Positions 17,054 to 26,314 are shown, counted from the stretch's first letter. The stretch: DNA of 64,000 nucleotides from PALSA-505 sp036501145 (GCA_036501145.1 DASYAV010000133.1:186001-250000), one strand, 5' to 3'. Translations and numbers: made by a program. The notes: generated from the sequence alone by a model not told the origin.

Positions 17054-17872
17054 TCAGATGGAGCCGAGCGCGGCGATGAGCTGGGTGACCTGATAGGCGG
17101 TGGGGAAGTCTGGCGCCTCGTAGCGCAGGGTGCGGCCGTCCTTGCGGTCCATCCCGGGAATCAGCAGCGCCCGCTCGGTCATCGGCGGCGCCAGCACCTC
17201 GACCTCCAGCAGCACCGGCCCGTCGAACCGGGGCGGCCGGACGCCGTCCCGGGCGGCCAGGGCGGCCGGCACCGCCTGCTCGATCCGGTCGCAGACCTCG
17301 TCGGGGTGCAGCAGCGCGGCGGCCCTGGCGCCGAGCGCCCGCTTGACCACCACCGTGTGCATGCCCGGCACCACGGCGGCGGCCTCCGCGGCCACGCTGT
17401 CGTCGCCGGCCACCAGCACCGCGGGCACGCCGTGGTGCGCGGCCAGCGCCGCGTTCAGGCCGAGCTCACCCAGGGAGCGGCCGTCGCAGCGAACGTCGGC
17501 CAGCACCCCGCCGTTGATGGTGTGTGCCAGCACCGACCCTGCCGTACCTGCCTTGCCGTGGTACCCGATGAACAGCGCCGCGTCCGGCTTCTCGGCCAGC
17601 CCGGCCATCATCCCGTCCGGCTTGGGCTTGCCGCGCAGCAGCACCGCCCGGCGGTCGAGCCGGCTGGGCAGCAGGTTGCGGAAGCCCGCGTGCGCCTCGC
17701 TGACCAGCACCTCGGCCGAGGGGTCGAAGGCGTGCACGCCGCGCACCGCGGCGTTGGCCTCGGCGGTGATCAGCTCGCGGTTGCGCTCGTACTCCGGATG
17801 GCCCGGCCGGACGTCCTCGGCGTCCACCACGCCCCCGATGCCTTCCATGTCGATTGAGATCAGCACTCGCAT
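17054..17872 (-). CDS. M55 family D-aminopeptidase (DppA-like)
   Basis: A zinc peptidase of the M55/DppA family, 272 residues. The N-terminal SIDMEG (the S-x-D-x-E-G signature; Asp8 and Glu10 are zinc ligands), SEAHAGFRN and FIGYHGKAG match the family. DppA of Bacillus removes N-terminal D-residues from small peptides such as D-Ala-D-Ala. It lies convergent to the quinone reductase and close to an N-acyl-D-amino-acid amidohydrolase gene (18425), so the pair may serve salvage of D-amino-acid-containing peptides. Confidence 0.85.
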   Translation of the reverse strand: MRVLISIDMEGIGGVVDAEDVRPGHPEYERNRELITAEANAAVRGVHAFDPSAEVLVSEAHAGFRNLLPSRLDRRAVLLRGKPKPDGMMAGLAEKPDAALFIGYHGKAGTAGSVLAHTINGGVLADVRCDGRSLGELGLNAALAAHHGVPAVLVAGDDSVAAEAAAVVPGMHTVVVKRALGARAAALLHPDEVCDRIEQAVPAALAARDGVRPPRFDGPVLLEVEVLAPPMTERALLIPGMDRKDGRTLRYEAPDFPTAYQVTQLIAALGSI

Positions 17873-17958
17873 CGCATACCTGCCATCCGTCTCGGCTCGC
17901 CTGTCGGTCGGGGCCAGTCAATCAAGGCGCGGCCGGACGGTGGCATTTAATAAACGCC

Positions 17959-18374
17959 ATGACCGGCCCCTCAGCCACGCCGCAGGCGCGCAAGCTCGGC
18001 ATCAAGCCGGGCAGCGGGTCGCGCTGGACCACCCGCCGCCGGGGTGGCAGCTCACCGGCCCGCCGGCCGGCCTGGCCCAGCCCGGGCCCGGCGAGCCCGC
18101 GGACGTGATCATCAGCTTCGTCACCAGCCAGCACGAGCTGGCCGCCCGGCTGCCCGGGCTGGCCGGGCGGATCTACCCTGGCGGCGCGTTGTGGGTCGCC
18201 TGGCCCCGCCGCGCCGCCGGCCACCGCAGCGACATCACCGACAATGTCATCCGTGAGCACGCGCTCCCGCTCGGCGTGGTGGACGTCAAGGTCGCCGCGA
18301 TCGACACCGACTGGTCCGGCCTGCGGCTGGTCTGGCGGGTGTCCTGGCGCGGTGGCCGGCCGCCGGACGGCTGA
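17959..18374 (+). pseudogene. DUF3052 gene with a one-base frameshift
   Basis: The 5' part reads MTGPSATPQARKLGIKPG from the ATG at 17959. The reading then continues in another frame from about 18009 as GQRVALDHPPPGWQL through ADVIISFVTSQHELAARLPG and GGALWVAWPRRAAGHRSDI to SGLRLVWRVSWR, the typical DUF3052 body. One extra G in the CCGGGCAG run at 18007-18014 would restore a single 139-residue protein. The downstream frame keeps normal GC-rich codon choice throughout, so the break is recent, a sequencing error or a slip site. DUF3052 function is unknown; a Streptomyces member is linked to morphology. Confidence 0.8.
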
Positions 18375-18424
18375 GCATGGCAGGGCGCGGCAGAGGTTGG
18401 TGTGGGACAGGAGAGGATGGCGCC

Positions 18425-20017
18425 GTGACGTTCGATGTACTGCTGGCCGGGGGCTGGGTCGTGGACGGCACGGGCACGCCGCCGTGGCGGGCCGATGTCG
18501 GCATCCGCGGCAACCGCATCGCGGCGGCCGGGCGGCTCGGCCAGGCCGGCAGCGGGCTGGTGCTCGACGTGTCCGGCCGGTACATCTTCCCCGGGTTCAT
18601 CGACACGCACATCCACGCCGACCTGCTGTACCCGCGGCGCGACGTGCAGGAGGCCGCGCTGCGGCAGGGCGTGACCACCCTTCTGGCCGGCCAGGACGGC
18701 CTGTCCTGCGCGCCCGCCCCGGCCGGTACGGCGGCCTACGTCAGGGACTACTTCGGGCCGGTGAACGGCTTCCCCGGCGACGCGGACATCCCGGAGCAGC
18801 TGACCGTGGCAGGGGCGCTGCGCCAGGCGGACGGCGCGGCCGGGGTGAACGTGGCCTGGCTGGTGCCGGCCGGCACCGTGCGGCACCAGGTGATGGGCAG
18901 CGACCAGCGCAAGCCCACGCCGGCCGAACTGGCCGCCATGCAGGCGGTGGTGGCCGAGGCGATGGCCGACGGGGCGGTGGGGCTGTCCACCGGCCTGGAC
19001 TACCTGCCCGGGCGGTACGCCGACGCGGCGGAGATAGCCGCGCTGTGTGAGCCCGCCGCCGAGGCTGGCGGGGTGTACGTCACGCACATGCGAGCCTCCG
19101 GGGTCAACGCCTGGCGGGGCATCGCGGAGGTGTGCGAGATCGCCGGGCTGGCGGGCATAGCGGCGCACGTCTCGCACTACGCGGGGCCGGCCACCATGCT
19201 GACCCGGCTGGTCGACGGCGCCCGTGACCGCGGCGTCGACATGACCTTCGACTCCTACCCGTACCTGCGCGCGGCGACCATCCTCGCCATGGTGGCGCTG
19301 CCGGACGACGTGCAGCAGGGCGGTGTCGCCGCGACCGTGGCGCGGCTGCGGGACAGCGGCGTGCGGGAAACGCTGTGCCGGGACTGGTTCCCGTCCATCG
19401 CCGACACGCTCGACGAGGTCACGCTGGCGTTCGTGGCCGACCCCGGGCTGTCCTGGGCGGAGGGGATGACTCTGGCCGACGGCGCGGCGCGGGCCGGCTG
19501 CGGCGTCGGGGAGTTCATCTGCGATGTGCTGGCCCGCAGCGAACTGGCCGTCGGCTGCGTGCGGGCGGGCCGGCCGTCGATCGGTGACGAGGACATCCGG
19601 GCGATGCTGCGCCACGAAGCGCACATGGGCGGCTCGGACGGGATCTTCGTCGGCAGTGTGCCGCATCCCCGCGGCTGGGGCACCTTCGCCCGCTATCTGG
19701 GGCGGCATGTGCGCGAACTCGGCGACTGGACCTGGGGCCAGGCGTCCTCGCACCTGGCCGGGCACGCCGCCCGGCGGTTCGGGCTGCCAGGCCGCGGGCT
19801 GGTCCGCGAGGGATACGCCGCCGACCTGGCGGTGCTGGACCCGCAAGCGGTGGCCGACCGCGCGACCTACGCCGACCCGCGGCGGCCGGCCACCGGGGTC
19901 AGCCACGTCCTCGTGGGCGGGACGCTGGTGCTGCGCGACGGTGAGCTGACCGGCGCCACGCCCGGGCGTGGGCTGCGCCGCGGCGCCGACCCGGGCGGAG
20001 GGGGACATGATGCCTGA
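18425..20017 (+). CDS. N-acyl-D-amino-acid deacylase-like amidohydrolase
   Basis: An amidohydrolase-superfamily enzyme of 530 residues. DTHIHADLLY is the HxH metal motif after strand 1, CHMRASG-like THMRASG, AHVSHYAGP and GSDGIFVGSVPHPRGWG are the later metal and substrate motifs of the N-acyl-D-amino-acid deacylase/D-aminoacylase group. The C-terminal LVREGYAADLAVLDP completes the composite beta-sandwich. I chose the GTG at 18425 because AGGAGAGG lies 8 nt upstream. The exact substrate (N-acyl-D-Glu, N-acyl-D-Asp or another) is not readable. Its 3' end overlaps the start of the broken LigD-type gene by a few codons. Confidence 0.82.
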   Translation: MTFDVLLAGGWVVDGTGTPPWRADVGIRGNRIAAAGRLGQAGSGLVLDVSGRYIFPGFIDTHIHADLLYPRRDVQEAALRQGVTTLLAGQDGLSCAPAPAGTAAYVRDYFGPVNGFPGDADIPEQLTVAGALRQADGAAGVNVAWLVPAGTVRHQVMGSDQRKPTPAELAAMQAVVAEAMADGAVGLSTGLDYLPGRYADAAEIAALCEPAAEAGGVYVTHMRASGVNAWRGIAEVCEIAGLAGIAAHVSHYAGPATMLTRLVDGARDRGVDMTFDSYPYLRAATILAMVALPDDVQQGGVAATVARLRDSGVRETLCRDWFPSIADTLDEVTLAFVADPGLSWAEGMTLADGAARAGCGVGEFICDVLARSELAVGCVRAGRPSIGDEDIRAMLRHEAHMGGSDGIFVGSVPHPRGWGTFARYLGRHVRELGDWTWGQASSHLAGHAARRFGLPGRGLVREGYAADLAVLDPQAVADRATYADPRRPATGVSHVLVGGTLVLRDGELTGATPGRGLRRGADPGGGGHDA

Positions 20018-20302
20018 GGCCCTGATCAGCCACCCGGACAAGGTGCTGTTCGGCGAGCGCGGCGAGACCAAAGGCGACCTGGCCGGGCATTACCTGCGGG
20101 TCGCCGGGCCGCTGATGCGGACGATGGGCGGCCGCCCGGTGCTGCTGCAGCGGTTCCCCGACGGCGCCGGCGGGCCTTCGTTCTTCCAGAAGCGGGTGCC
20201 GGCGGGCTGCTGGACGCGCCGTGGCCGCCGGTCTACCCGAAACAGCCCGGCGAGCCGCCCCGCGTCGCCCCCAGCCGGGCCAGGAAGCCCAGCCCTTCCT
20301 GA
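20010..20302 (+). pseudogene. Remnant of a LigD-type NHEJ polymerase/primase
   Basis: The first about 64 codons are a clean LigD-polymerase-family N-terminus: ALISHPDKVLFGERGETKGD, LAGHYLRVAGPLMR, GGRPVLLQRFPDG and SFFQKRVP. From about 20204, in a different frame, the sequence jumps to a C-terminal segment (LLDAPWPPVYPKQPGEPPRV, then APSRARKPS) ending at a TGA at 20300. About 200 or more codons of the middle, including the catalytic carboxylates, are absent. The family synthesises DNA/RNA at double-strand breaks in Ku-LigD repair. This copy cannot be functional. Confidence 0.78.
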
Positions 20303-20309
20303 CCACCGG

Positions 20310-20891
20310 TCAGCCGCGCCGGGCGAGCAGGCGGCGCTTGCTGCCGTCGGTGGTGTCGTGCTGGCTGAGCACGGTGAACCCGCCGGGCAGCAGCGACGCG
20401 GGCTCGCCGGGGCCCACGCACCAGCCGGCGCACAGCCCGGGCCGGGCCGGGCGTGCCGCCTGGGTCAGCGACTCCCAGCCGACCAGGCCACCGGGTGCGA
20501 CCGCCGCCGCGGCGGCGGTGAAAACGGCGCGGTCCCAGTACCCGGTGCACAGCACGAGCGCGTAGCTGCCTGGCGGCTGCCATCCGGCCAGGTCGGCCTG
20601 CACGAGCGTGATCAGGTCGTCCACGCGGCGGGTCGCGGCCTCGGCGCCGAGCAGCGCGAGCGCTATCTCCGAGACGTCCACCGCGGTGACGGCCCGGCCG
20701 GCCGCGGCGGCCAGCAGGGCGCTGCCGGACGGGCCGCTGGCCAGGTCGAGTACCGGGCCCGCGGGTAGCGGCAGGGACAGCGCCTGCTCCGCCACCGGAT
20801 GCGGGAGGAACGAGGGCTGGAAACCGCCGGAATACCTGGAGTTCCACCGGATCCGGTCCGGATGGTCGGGCAGGCCTGGCTGCTCGGTCAC
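20310..20891 (-). CDS. Class I SAM-dependent methyltransferase (small)
   Basis: A 193-residue methyltransferase of the thiol/tellurite-resistance-like type. RIRWNSRYSGGFQPS is a typical opening, and motif I is VLDLASGPSGSALLAAAAG, followed by AVDVSEIAL and an ALVLCTGYWDRAVF segment. The open frame extends upstream to 21617, but only the part from the GTG at 20891 resembles a protein; the rest is antisense to the hydratase gene. Divergent from the enoyl-CoA hydratase with 33 bp between starts. Substrate unknown. Confidence 0.7.
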   Translation of the reverse strand: MTEQPGLPDHPDRIRWNSRYSGGFQPSFLPHPVAEQALSLPLPAGPVLDLASGPSGSALLAAAAGRAVTAVDVSEIALALLGAEAATRRVDDLITLVQADLAGWQPPGSYALVLCTGYWDRAVFTAAAAAVAPGGLVGWESLTQAARPARPGLCAGWCVGPGEPASLLPGGFTVLSQHDTTDGSKRRLLARRG

Positions 20892-20924
20892 GACTCGGTC
20901 ACGACAGCAGGCTACGCTCGCACG

Positions 20925-21737
20925 GTGAGCTCTCTCGTGCGCTGCCAGGTGGACGGCCAGATCGCGACGATCACCCTCGACTCCCCGGCGAACCGCAACG
21001 CGCTGTCCCGGGCGCTGGTGGCCGAGCTGACCAGCGCACTGCGCGCCGCCGGGCAGGACGCCGGGATCCGGGCCGTGGTGCTCACCCACACCGGCGGCGT
21101 GTTCTGCTCGGGCGCGGATCTGAGCGAGGCCCGGCAGAGGCCAGGCGGCGACACCCAGGCCGGGCCGGCGCCAGGCAGCGACGGGCAAGCCGGGATGGCG
21201 GACGCGACCACCGCGATGATGACCGTGATGACCACGATCGTCCAGCTGGCCAAACCAGTCATCGCCAAGATCAGCGGCCACGTGCGGGCGGGCGGCATGG
21301 GCATCGTCGGCGCCTGCGACATCGCGGTCGCGACCGAGGAGGCCACGTTCGCGTTCACCGAGGCGCGGATCGGCCTGGCTCCCGCGATCATCTCGATGAC
21401 CACGCTGGACCTGATCCGGCCGCGAGCGGCGAGCCGCTACTATCTCACCGGCGAGACGTTCGGCGGAACGGTGGCGGCCCAGATCGGGCTGATCACCGAG
21501 GCGATCAGCTCGGGCAACATCGACGACGCGGTCGCGCGGGTGGCCGGGCAGATCTGCGAAACCTCGCCGCAGGGTGCCGCCGAGACCAAGCGGCTGCTCA
21601 CCGCCGGGCGGCGGCACCGGATGGCCGCCGACTCCGCGGATCTCGCGGCGCTGTCGGCGCGGCTGTTCGCCAGCGAGGAGGCGCAGGAGGGCATCCGTTC
21701 CTTCCTGGAACGGCGGGCGCCCGCCTGGCGCCGGTAA
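20925..21737 (+). CDS. Enoyl-CoA hydratase/isomerase family protein
   Basis: A crotonase-fold protein of 270 residues. CQVDGQIATITLDSPANRNAL opens the domain; the oxyanion-hole segments are FCSGADLSEA and GHVRAGGMGIVGACDIAVA. The AFTEARIGLAP segment supplies the region where hydratases carry a catalytic Glu. The GTG start at 20925 gives the normal family N-terminus. With the acyl-CoA carboxylase genes just downstream (opposite strand), it plausibly belongs to a branched-chain acyl-CoA (leucine or terpenoid-like) degradation set; that is inference. Confidence 0.85.
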   Translation: MSSLVRCQVDGQIATITLDSPANRNALSRALVAELTSALRAAGQDAGIRAVVLTHTGGVFCSGADLSEARQRPGGDTQAGPAPGSDGQAGMADATTAMMTVMTTIVQLAKPVIAKISGHVRAGGMGIVGACDIAVATEEATFAFTEARIGLAPAIISMTTLDLIRPRAASRYYLTGETFGGTVAAQIGLITEAISSGNIDDAVARVAGQICETSPQGAAETKRLLTAGRRHRMAADSADLAALSARLFASEEAQEGIRSFLERRAPAWRR

Positions 21738-21758
21738 GGACGGCGCCCTCTGCCCCGC

Positions 21759-22565
21759 CTACCCCGGCGCGCGGCGGAACTGCCCTGGCTGCCGGCCAGG
21801 GCCGGGCGGCCCGGCGAACGCCTGGGCGATGGACATCCATTCGGTGGCGACCGGCCCGGAGATCACCAGCGACGTGTCGTCGAGATGCCGCCGCTGGGTG
21901 ACGGCCAGGCAGAAGTCCAGCGCGCTGCCCGCTACCCGGTCGGCCGCCTCCGGCGGCCCCCACAGCCACATGTCCCGGCCGGGCGAGATCAGCTCGACCC
22001 GGACCTTTTCCTCCGGGATCGGCCGGCCGTGCGCGGCGAAGCTGAACGGGCGCGCCGCCACGCCGAGGTGCGCCACGTGCCGCAGCCGGCCGGTGGGCTC
22101 GCGCCGGGTGCCGAGCGCGTCCGCGATGTCCTGCCCGTGCGCCCAGGTTTCCATCAGCCGGGCGGTCAGCATCGATGCGGCGCTCATGTTCATGCCGTAC
22201 CAGGGCACCCGCACCGACGGGTGCAGCGGGCGGAACGTGGCCAGCAGCCCGGCCCTGGCCTCGTCGAACCAGGCAAGCAGCTCGGCCGGCCGCATCGTGC
22301 GGTACTGCTCGGCGATCGACTCGGGGTCTATCCCGCCGGACCCGTTGGCACGGGCCAGCTCGGCGGAGAACTCCTGCGGCCTGGTGGCCGACTGCACCGC
22401 CACCTCGTCGAAGTGCGCCAGGTGGCCGATCTGGTCGGCGATGCTCCAGCCGGGCGCAGGGGTGGCCTGCCGCCACCCCTGCTCGTCCAGGCCGGCCACC
22501 AGTTCGCGCAGCACGACGGTCTCCGCGGCCAGGTCGCCGGCCAGGCCGTTCATGTCCGCTGGCAT
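21759..22565 (-). CDS. TIGR03084-family metal-binding protein (mycothiol-dependent maleylpyruvate isomerase fold)
   Basis: A 268-residue DinB-like protein of the TIGR03084 group. DLAAETVVLRELVAGLDEQGW, TPAPGWSIADQIGHLAHFDE and ETWAHGQDIADAL contain the three His residues of the DinB metal site. The N-terminal half is the maleylpyruvate-isomerase-N fold. Function unknown, but in actinobacteria it repeatedly sits behind acyl-CoA carboxylase subunits, as here: it begins 3 bp after the biotin carboxylase stop, so it is the last gene of that operon. Confidence 0.82.
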   Translation of the reverse strand: MPADMNGLAGDLAAETVVLRELVAGLDEQGWRQATPAPGWSIADQIGHLAHFDEVAVQSATRPQEFSAELARANGSGGIDPESIAEQYRTMRPAELLAWFDEARAGLLATFRPLHPSVRVPWYGMNMSAASMLTARLMETWAHGQDIADALGTRREPTGRLRHVAHLGVAARPFSFAAHGRPIPEEKVRVELISPGRDMWLWGPPEAADRVAGSALDFCLAVTQRRHLDDTSLVISGPVATEWMSIAQAFAGPPGPGRQPGQFRRAPG

Positions 22566-22568
22566 GGC

Positions 22569-24617
22569 TCAATCCTCCTCGGGGGGTGTCACGACGGCGA
22601 GCACCTGGCCGGCCTCGACCTGCTCGCCCGCGGCGGTGGCCACCTCGGCCAGCAGGCCGTCCGACGGCGCCGCCACCGTATGCTCCATCTTCATCGCCTC
22701 CAGCACAACCAGCGGCTGCCCGGCGGCGACCGTGGCGCCCGGCGCGGCCAGCACCCGGGTGATCACGCCGGGCATCGGGGCGAGCAGTGAGCCGCCGCGG
22801 GGCACGGCGGCCGGGTCGATGAACCGCGGCCGCTCGGTCAGCGCGGTCGAGCCGTCCGGGCCGTCCACGTACACCTCGGTGCGGCCCGCGGCGGTGACCC
22901 GGTGCACGTGATAGCCGCGGCGCACCCCGTCCACCTCGAGATCCACGGCGCCGGCCGCCGCGCGCACGACGCTGACCTCGCGGCCCAGCGGCTCCCCGTT
23001 GACGGTGATGTCCACCGTGCTGGTCACAACCGTGCTGGTCACCACCGTGCCGCTGTCCGCCTGGCTGGCGTGCAGCCGGTAGGCGACCGTGTAGTCCTCC
23101 CCCGCGGTGAACGTCACCTGGTTCGGCGCTGACGGGACGTTGCGCCAGCCGGACGGCAGCGTGCCCAGCACCCGCGCCGACTCCCGGTTGGCCGCCTGCC
23201 CGGCCAGCGCGGCCACGGCCGCGTGCACCGCGGTCACCGCCGGCGGCGGCCCGCCGCCGAGCACGGCGGGGTCGTGCCGGGTGAGATAGCCGGTGTCGGT
23301 CTGCCCGGCCCGGAACTCTGGTTCACGCAGGATGCCGAGCAGCAGATCCCGGTTGGTGGTGACCCCGTGCAGCCGGGCGCCGGCCAGCGCGCGGTCCAGC
23401 CGCCGGATCGCCTCGGCGCGGGTCCGGCCGTGCGCGATGACCTTGGCCAGCATCGCGTCGTAGTGCGGGCCGACCACCCCGCCGTCGGCGTAGCCCGCGT
23501 CCACCCGCACCCCCGCCCCGGCGGGAATGCCGAAGCGGTGCAGCGTGCCGGTGCACGGCAGGAACCCGGCGGGCACGTCCTCGGCGTACAGCCTGGCCTC
23601 GACGGCGTGCCCGGTCAGCGTGGCCCCGGTGACCTCGGCCGGCAGCGGCTCCCCCTCGGCCACCCGCAGCTGCGCCTCGACCAGGTCCAGCCCGGTCACC
23701 ATCTCGGTGACCGGGTGCTCCACCTGCAGCCGGGTGTTCACCTCGAGGAACCAGAACTGGCCGGACTGGTCGACCACGAACTCCACGGTGCCCGCGCCGG
23801 AGTAGCCGATCACCTTCCCGGCCGCGACGGCGGCCTCGCCGAGCGCGGCCCGCAGCGTGCCGTCCACGGCCGGGGACGGCGCTTCCTCGATGATCTTCTG
23901 GTAGCGGCGCTGGATGGAGCATTCGCGCTCGAACACGGACACGACGGTGCCGTGCCGGTCGCCGAGGATCTGCACCTCGACGTGCCGCGGGCCGGTCACG
24001 AACCGCTCCAGGAACACCGTGCCGTCGCCGAACGCGGAGGCCGCCTCCCGGCTCGCCGCGGCCACCGCACCGGCCAGCTCACCCGCGCCGGAGACCAGCC
24101 GCATGCCCCGGCCGCCACCGCCGAACGCCGCCTTGACAAGGAGCGGGAAGCCGACGTGCGCCCCAGCCTCGGCCAGATCGGTTCCGTCGTCCACGGTGAC
24201 CCCGGGCAGCACCGGCACCCCGGTCGCCTCCATCAGCGACTTGGCGGTGAGCTTCGAGCCCATGGCGGCGATCGCCTCGGCGGGCGGGCCGACGAACACC
24301 ACCCCGGCCGCGGCGCAGTCGCGGGCGAAGGCGGCGTTCTCCGACAGAAAGCCGTATCCCGGGTGGATGGCGTCCGCGCCGGCCGCCGCGGCGGCGGCGA
24401 GGATCAGGTCGCCGCGCAGGTAGGTGTCGGCCGGTGCGGCGCCGGGCAGCCGGACCGCCTCGTCGGCCATGGCCACGTACGGTGCGGCGGCGTCCGGGCC
24501 GGAGAACACCGCCGCGGTGGCGATGCCCAGCCGGTGCGCGGTGCCGATGACCCGCGCCGCGATCTCGCCGCGGTTGGCGACCAGTAGTTTCCGTATCGGC
24601 ACTGTGTTGGCTACCAC
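22569..24617 (-). CDS. Acyl-CoA carboxylase alpha subunit (biotin carboxylase + BCCP)
   Basis: A 682-residue biotin-dependent carboxylase subunit. The biotin carboxylase domain (about 8-460) shows KLLVANRGEIAARV, HPGYGFLSENA, KAAFGGGGRGMR, EVNTRLQVEHPVTE and RLYAEDVPAGFLP. The C-terminal BCCP carries the biotinylation motif EAMKMEH. It carboxylates biotin with ATP and bicarbonate and partners the carboxyltransferase encoded 4 bp upstream. Which acyl-CoA is used is open; synteny and overall look fit a methylcrotonyl/geranyl- or propionyl-type enzyme. An internal TVVTSTVVTSTV duplication lies in the linker. Confidence 0.88.
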   Translation of the reverse strand: MVANTVPIRKLLVANRGEIAARVIGTAHRLGIATAAVFSGPDAAAPYVAMADEAVRLPGAAPADTYLRGDLILAAAAAAGADAIHPGYGFLSENAAFARDCAAAGVVFVGPPAEAIAAMGSKLTAKSLMEATGVPVLPGVTVDDGTDLAEAGAHVGFPLLVKAAFGGGGRGMRLVSGAGELAGAVAAASREAASAFGDGTVFLERFVTGPRHVEVQILGDRHGTVVSVFERECSIQRRYQKIIEEAPSPAVDGTLRAALGEAAVAAGKVIGYSGAGTVEFVVDQSGQFWFLEVNTRLQVEHPVTEMVTGLDLVEAQLRVAEGEPLPAEVTGATLTGHAVEARLYAEDVPAGFLPCTGTLHRFGIPAGAGVRVDAGYADGGVVGPHYDAMLAKVIAHGRTRAEAIRRLDRALAGARLHGVTTNRDLLLGILREPEFRAGQTDTGYLTRHDPAVLGGGPPPAVTAVHAAVAALAGQAANRESARVLGTLPSGWRNVPSAPNQVTFTAGEDYTVAYRLHASQADSGTVVTSTVVTSTVDITVNGEPLGREVSVVRAAAGAVDLEVDGVRRGYHVHRVTAAGRTEVYVDGPDGSTALTERPRFIDPAAVPRGGSLLAPMPGVITRVLAAPGATVAAGQPLVVLEAMKMEHTVAAPSDGLLAEVATAAGEQVEAGQVLAVVTPPEED

Positions 24618-24621
24618 GCGA

Positions 24622-26220
24622 TCACATCCGGAAGACGCCGAAGCCGCGGCGGCCGGCCACCGGGGCCGAGTGCACGGCCGACAGGGTGAAGCCGAGCACG
24701 CTGCGGGTGTCGCGCGGGTCGATGACGCCGTCGTCGTAGACCCGCCCGCTGACCGCGAACGCGTGCGCTTCGGCGTCGATCTGTGCCTCGATCATGGCCG
24801 TGCGGGCCTGGTCCGCCTCCTCGTCGAACTCCTGGCCGCGGGCCGCCGCGCTGGCCCGCCCGACGATGGACAGCACCCCGGCCAGTTGCGTCCCGCCCAT
24901 CACGGCCAGTTTTGCGCCGGGCCAGGCGAACAGGAACCGCGGGTCGTAGGCCCGGCCGGACATGCCGTAGTTGCCCGCGCCGAACGACGAGGCCATGTTG
25001 ATGGTCAGGTGCGGCACGGCGCTGTTGGTCACCGCGTTGATCATCTTCGCGCCGTCCTTGATGATGCCGCCCTGCTCGTAGCTGGCCCCGACCATGTAAC
25101 CGGTGGTGTTCTGCAGGAAGATCAGCGGGGTGTCGGACTGGTTGGCCAGCAGGATGAACTCGGCCGCCTTCTTCGACTCCTCACTGAACAGCACGCCCCG
25201 GTGGTTGGCCAGGATGCCGACCGGGTACCCGTGCACCCGCGCCCACCCGGTGACCAGGGATGTGCCGTACAGCGGCTTGTACTCGTCGAACTCCGAGCCG
25301 TCCACGGTGCGGGCGAGCACCTCGCGCGGGTCGAACGGCACCTTCACGTCTGCGGACACGAGGCCGAGGATCTCGTCCGGGTCATACCGCGGGCCGGCCG
25401 GGCCGGCGGCCGGCGGCGGGCCGGCCTTGCGCCAGTTGATCCGGGCCATGATGTCCCGGCCGATCCGGATCGCGTCCGCCTCGTCCACCGCGAAGTAGTC
25501 CGACAGCCCGGACACCCGGGAGTGCATCAGCGCGCCGCCGAGCGCCTCGTCGTCGGACTCCTCGCCGGTGGCCATCTTCACCAGCGGCGGCCCGCCGAGG
25601 AACACCTTGGCCCGGTCCGCCACCATCACCGAGTAGTCGCACATGCCGGGGATGTAGGCGCCGCCGGCGGTGGAGTTGCCGAACACCAGGGCCACGGTGG
25701 GGATGCCCAGCGCGGACAGCTCGGTCAGGTCGCGGAAGGTACGCCCGCCCGGCACGAAGATCTCGGCCTGGGTGGGCAGGTCGGCGCCGCCGGACTCGAC
25801 CAGGTTGATCACCGGCAGCCGGTTGGCCCGGGCGATCTCCCCGGCGCGCAGCGACTTGCGCAGCGAGTACGGGTTCGCCGACCCGCCGCGTACCGTCGGG
25901 TCGTTGGCGATGATCATGCACTCCACACCGGACACCACGCCGACGCCGGTGACCACGCTGGCGCCCACGGTGAACTGGCTGCCGTAGGCGGCGAGGGTGG
26001 ACAGCTCGAGGAACGGGCTGTCCGGGTCCACCAGCAGCTCGATCCGCTCGCGGGCCAGCAGCTTGCCGCGCTCGCGGTGCCGCCGCTGGTAGCGTTCGCC
26101 GCCGCCGGCGATGGCCAGCTCGAGCTGCTCACGCAGCTGGGCCAGCAGCGCCAGCTGCGTCTCGCGGTTGGCGCGGTAGGTCTCGCTGGCGGTATCCAGC
26201 GACGAGCTCAGGACGGCCAC
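24622..26220 (-). CDS. Acyl-CoA carboxyltransferase beta subunit
   Basis: A 532-residue carboxyltransferase subunit with N- and C-lobe crotonase-like domains. Signatures are YGSQFTVGASVVTGVG, INLVESGGADLPTQAE (substrate acyl-CoA side), GNSTAGGAYIPGM and, in the second half, FLQNTTGYMVG and GGTQLAGVLS. This pattern (FVPGG, GYMVG) is common to MccB/AtuC-like methylcrotonyl- or geranyl-CoA carboxylases. The GTG start at 26220 lies 7 nt after the stop of an acyl-CoA ligase remnant whose last codons supply GGAGGA. It is the first intact gene of the operon. Confidence 0.88.
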   Translation of the reverse strand: MAVLSSSLDTASETYRANRETQLALLAQLREQLELAIAGGGERYQRRHRERGKLLARERIELLVDPDSPFLELSTLAAYGSQFTVGASVVTGVGVVSGVECMIIANDPTVRGGSANPYSLRKSLRAGEIARANRLPVINLVESGGADLPTQAEIFVPGGRTFRDLTELSALGIPTVALVFGNSTAGGAYIPGMCDYSVMVADRAKVFLGGPPLVKMATGEESDDEALGGALMHSRVSGLSDYFAVDEADAIRIGRDIMARINWRKAGPPPAAGPAGPRYDPDEILGLVSADVKVPFDPREVLARTVDGSEFDEYKPLYGTSLVTGWARVHGYPVGILANHRGVLFSEESKKAAEFILLANQSDTPLIFLQNTTGYMVGASYEQGGIIKDGAKMINAVTNSAVPHLTINMASSFGAGNYGMSGRAYDPRFLFAWPGAKLAVMGGTQLAGVLSIVGRASAAARGQEFDEEADQARTAMIEAQIDAEAHAFAVSGRVYDDGVIDPRDTRSVLGFTLSAVHSAPVAGRRGFGVFRM

Positions 26221-26227
26221 GCCGCCA

Positions 26228-26314
26228 TCATCCTCCGTAGTGATTCTCGTGCTCGGACCGGACCACGTTCTTCTGGATCTTGCCGGTCGAGGTCTTGGGC
26301 AGCGCGTCGGCCAC
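26228..26314 (-). pseudogene. 3' tail of an acyl-CoA ligase (AMP-binding family)
   Basis: Twenty-eight codons in good frame read VADALPKTSTGKIQKNVVRS and on to a TGA at 26228; LPKTSTGKIQK is the A10 motif at the C-terminus of acyl-CoA ligases, with the catalytic lysine. Nothing upstream resembles the remaining 500 residues; an out-of-frame MTVQPTREA start at 26366 could be the original N-terminus. The stop is 7 nt from the carboxyltransferase start, so the ligase was once the leading gene of this operon. Internal deletion is the simplest reading. Confidence 0.72.

Noticed and set aside
18173..20071. A 632-codon minus-strand frame
   Set aside because: It is antisense to the amidohydrolase gene, whose metal motifs are intact; no domain in the antisense product.
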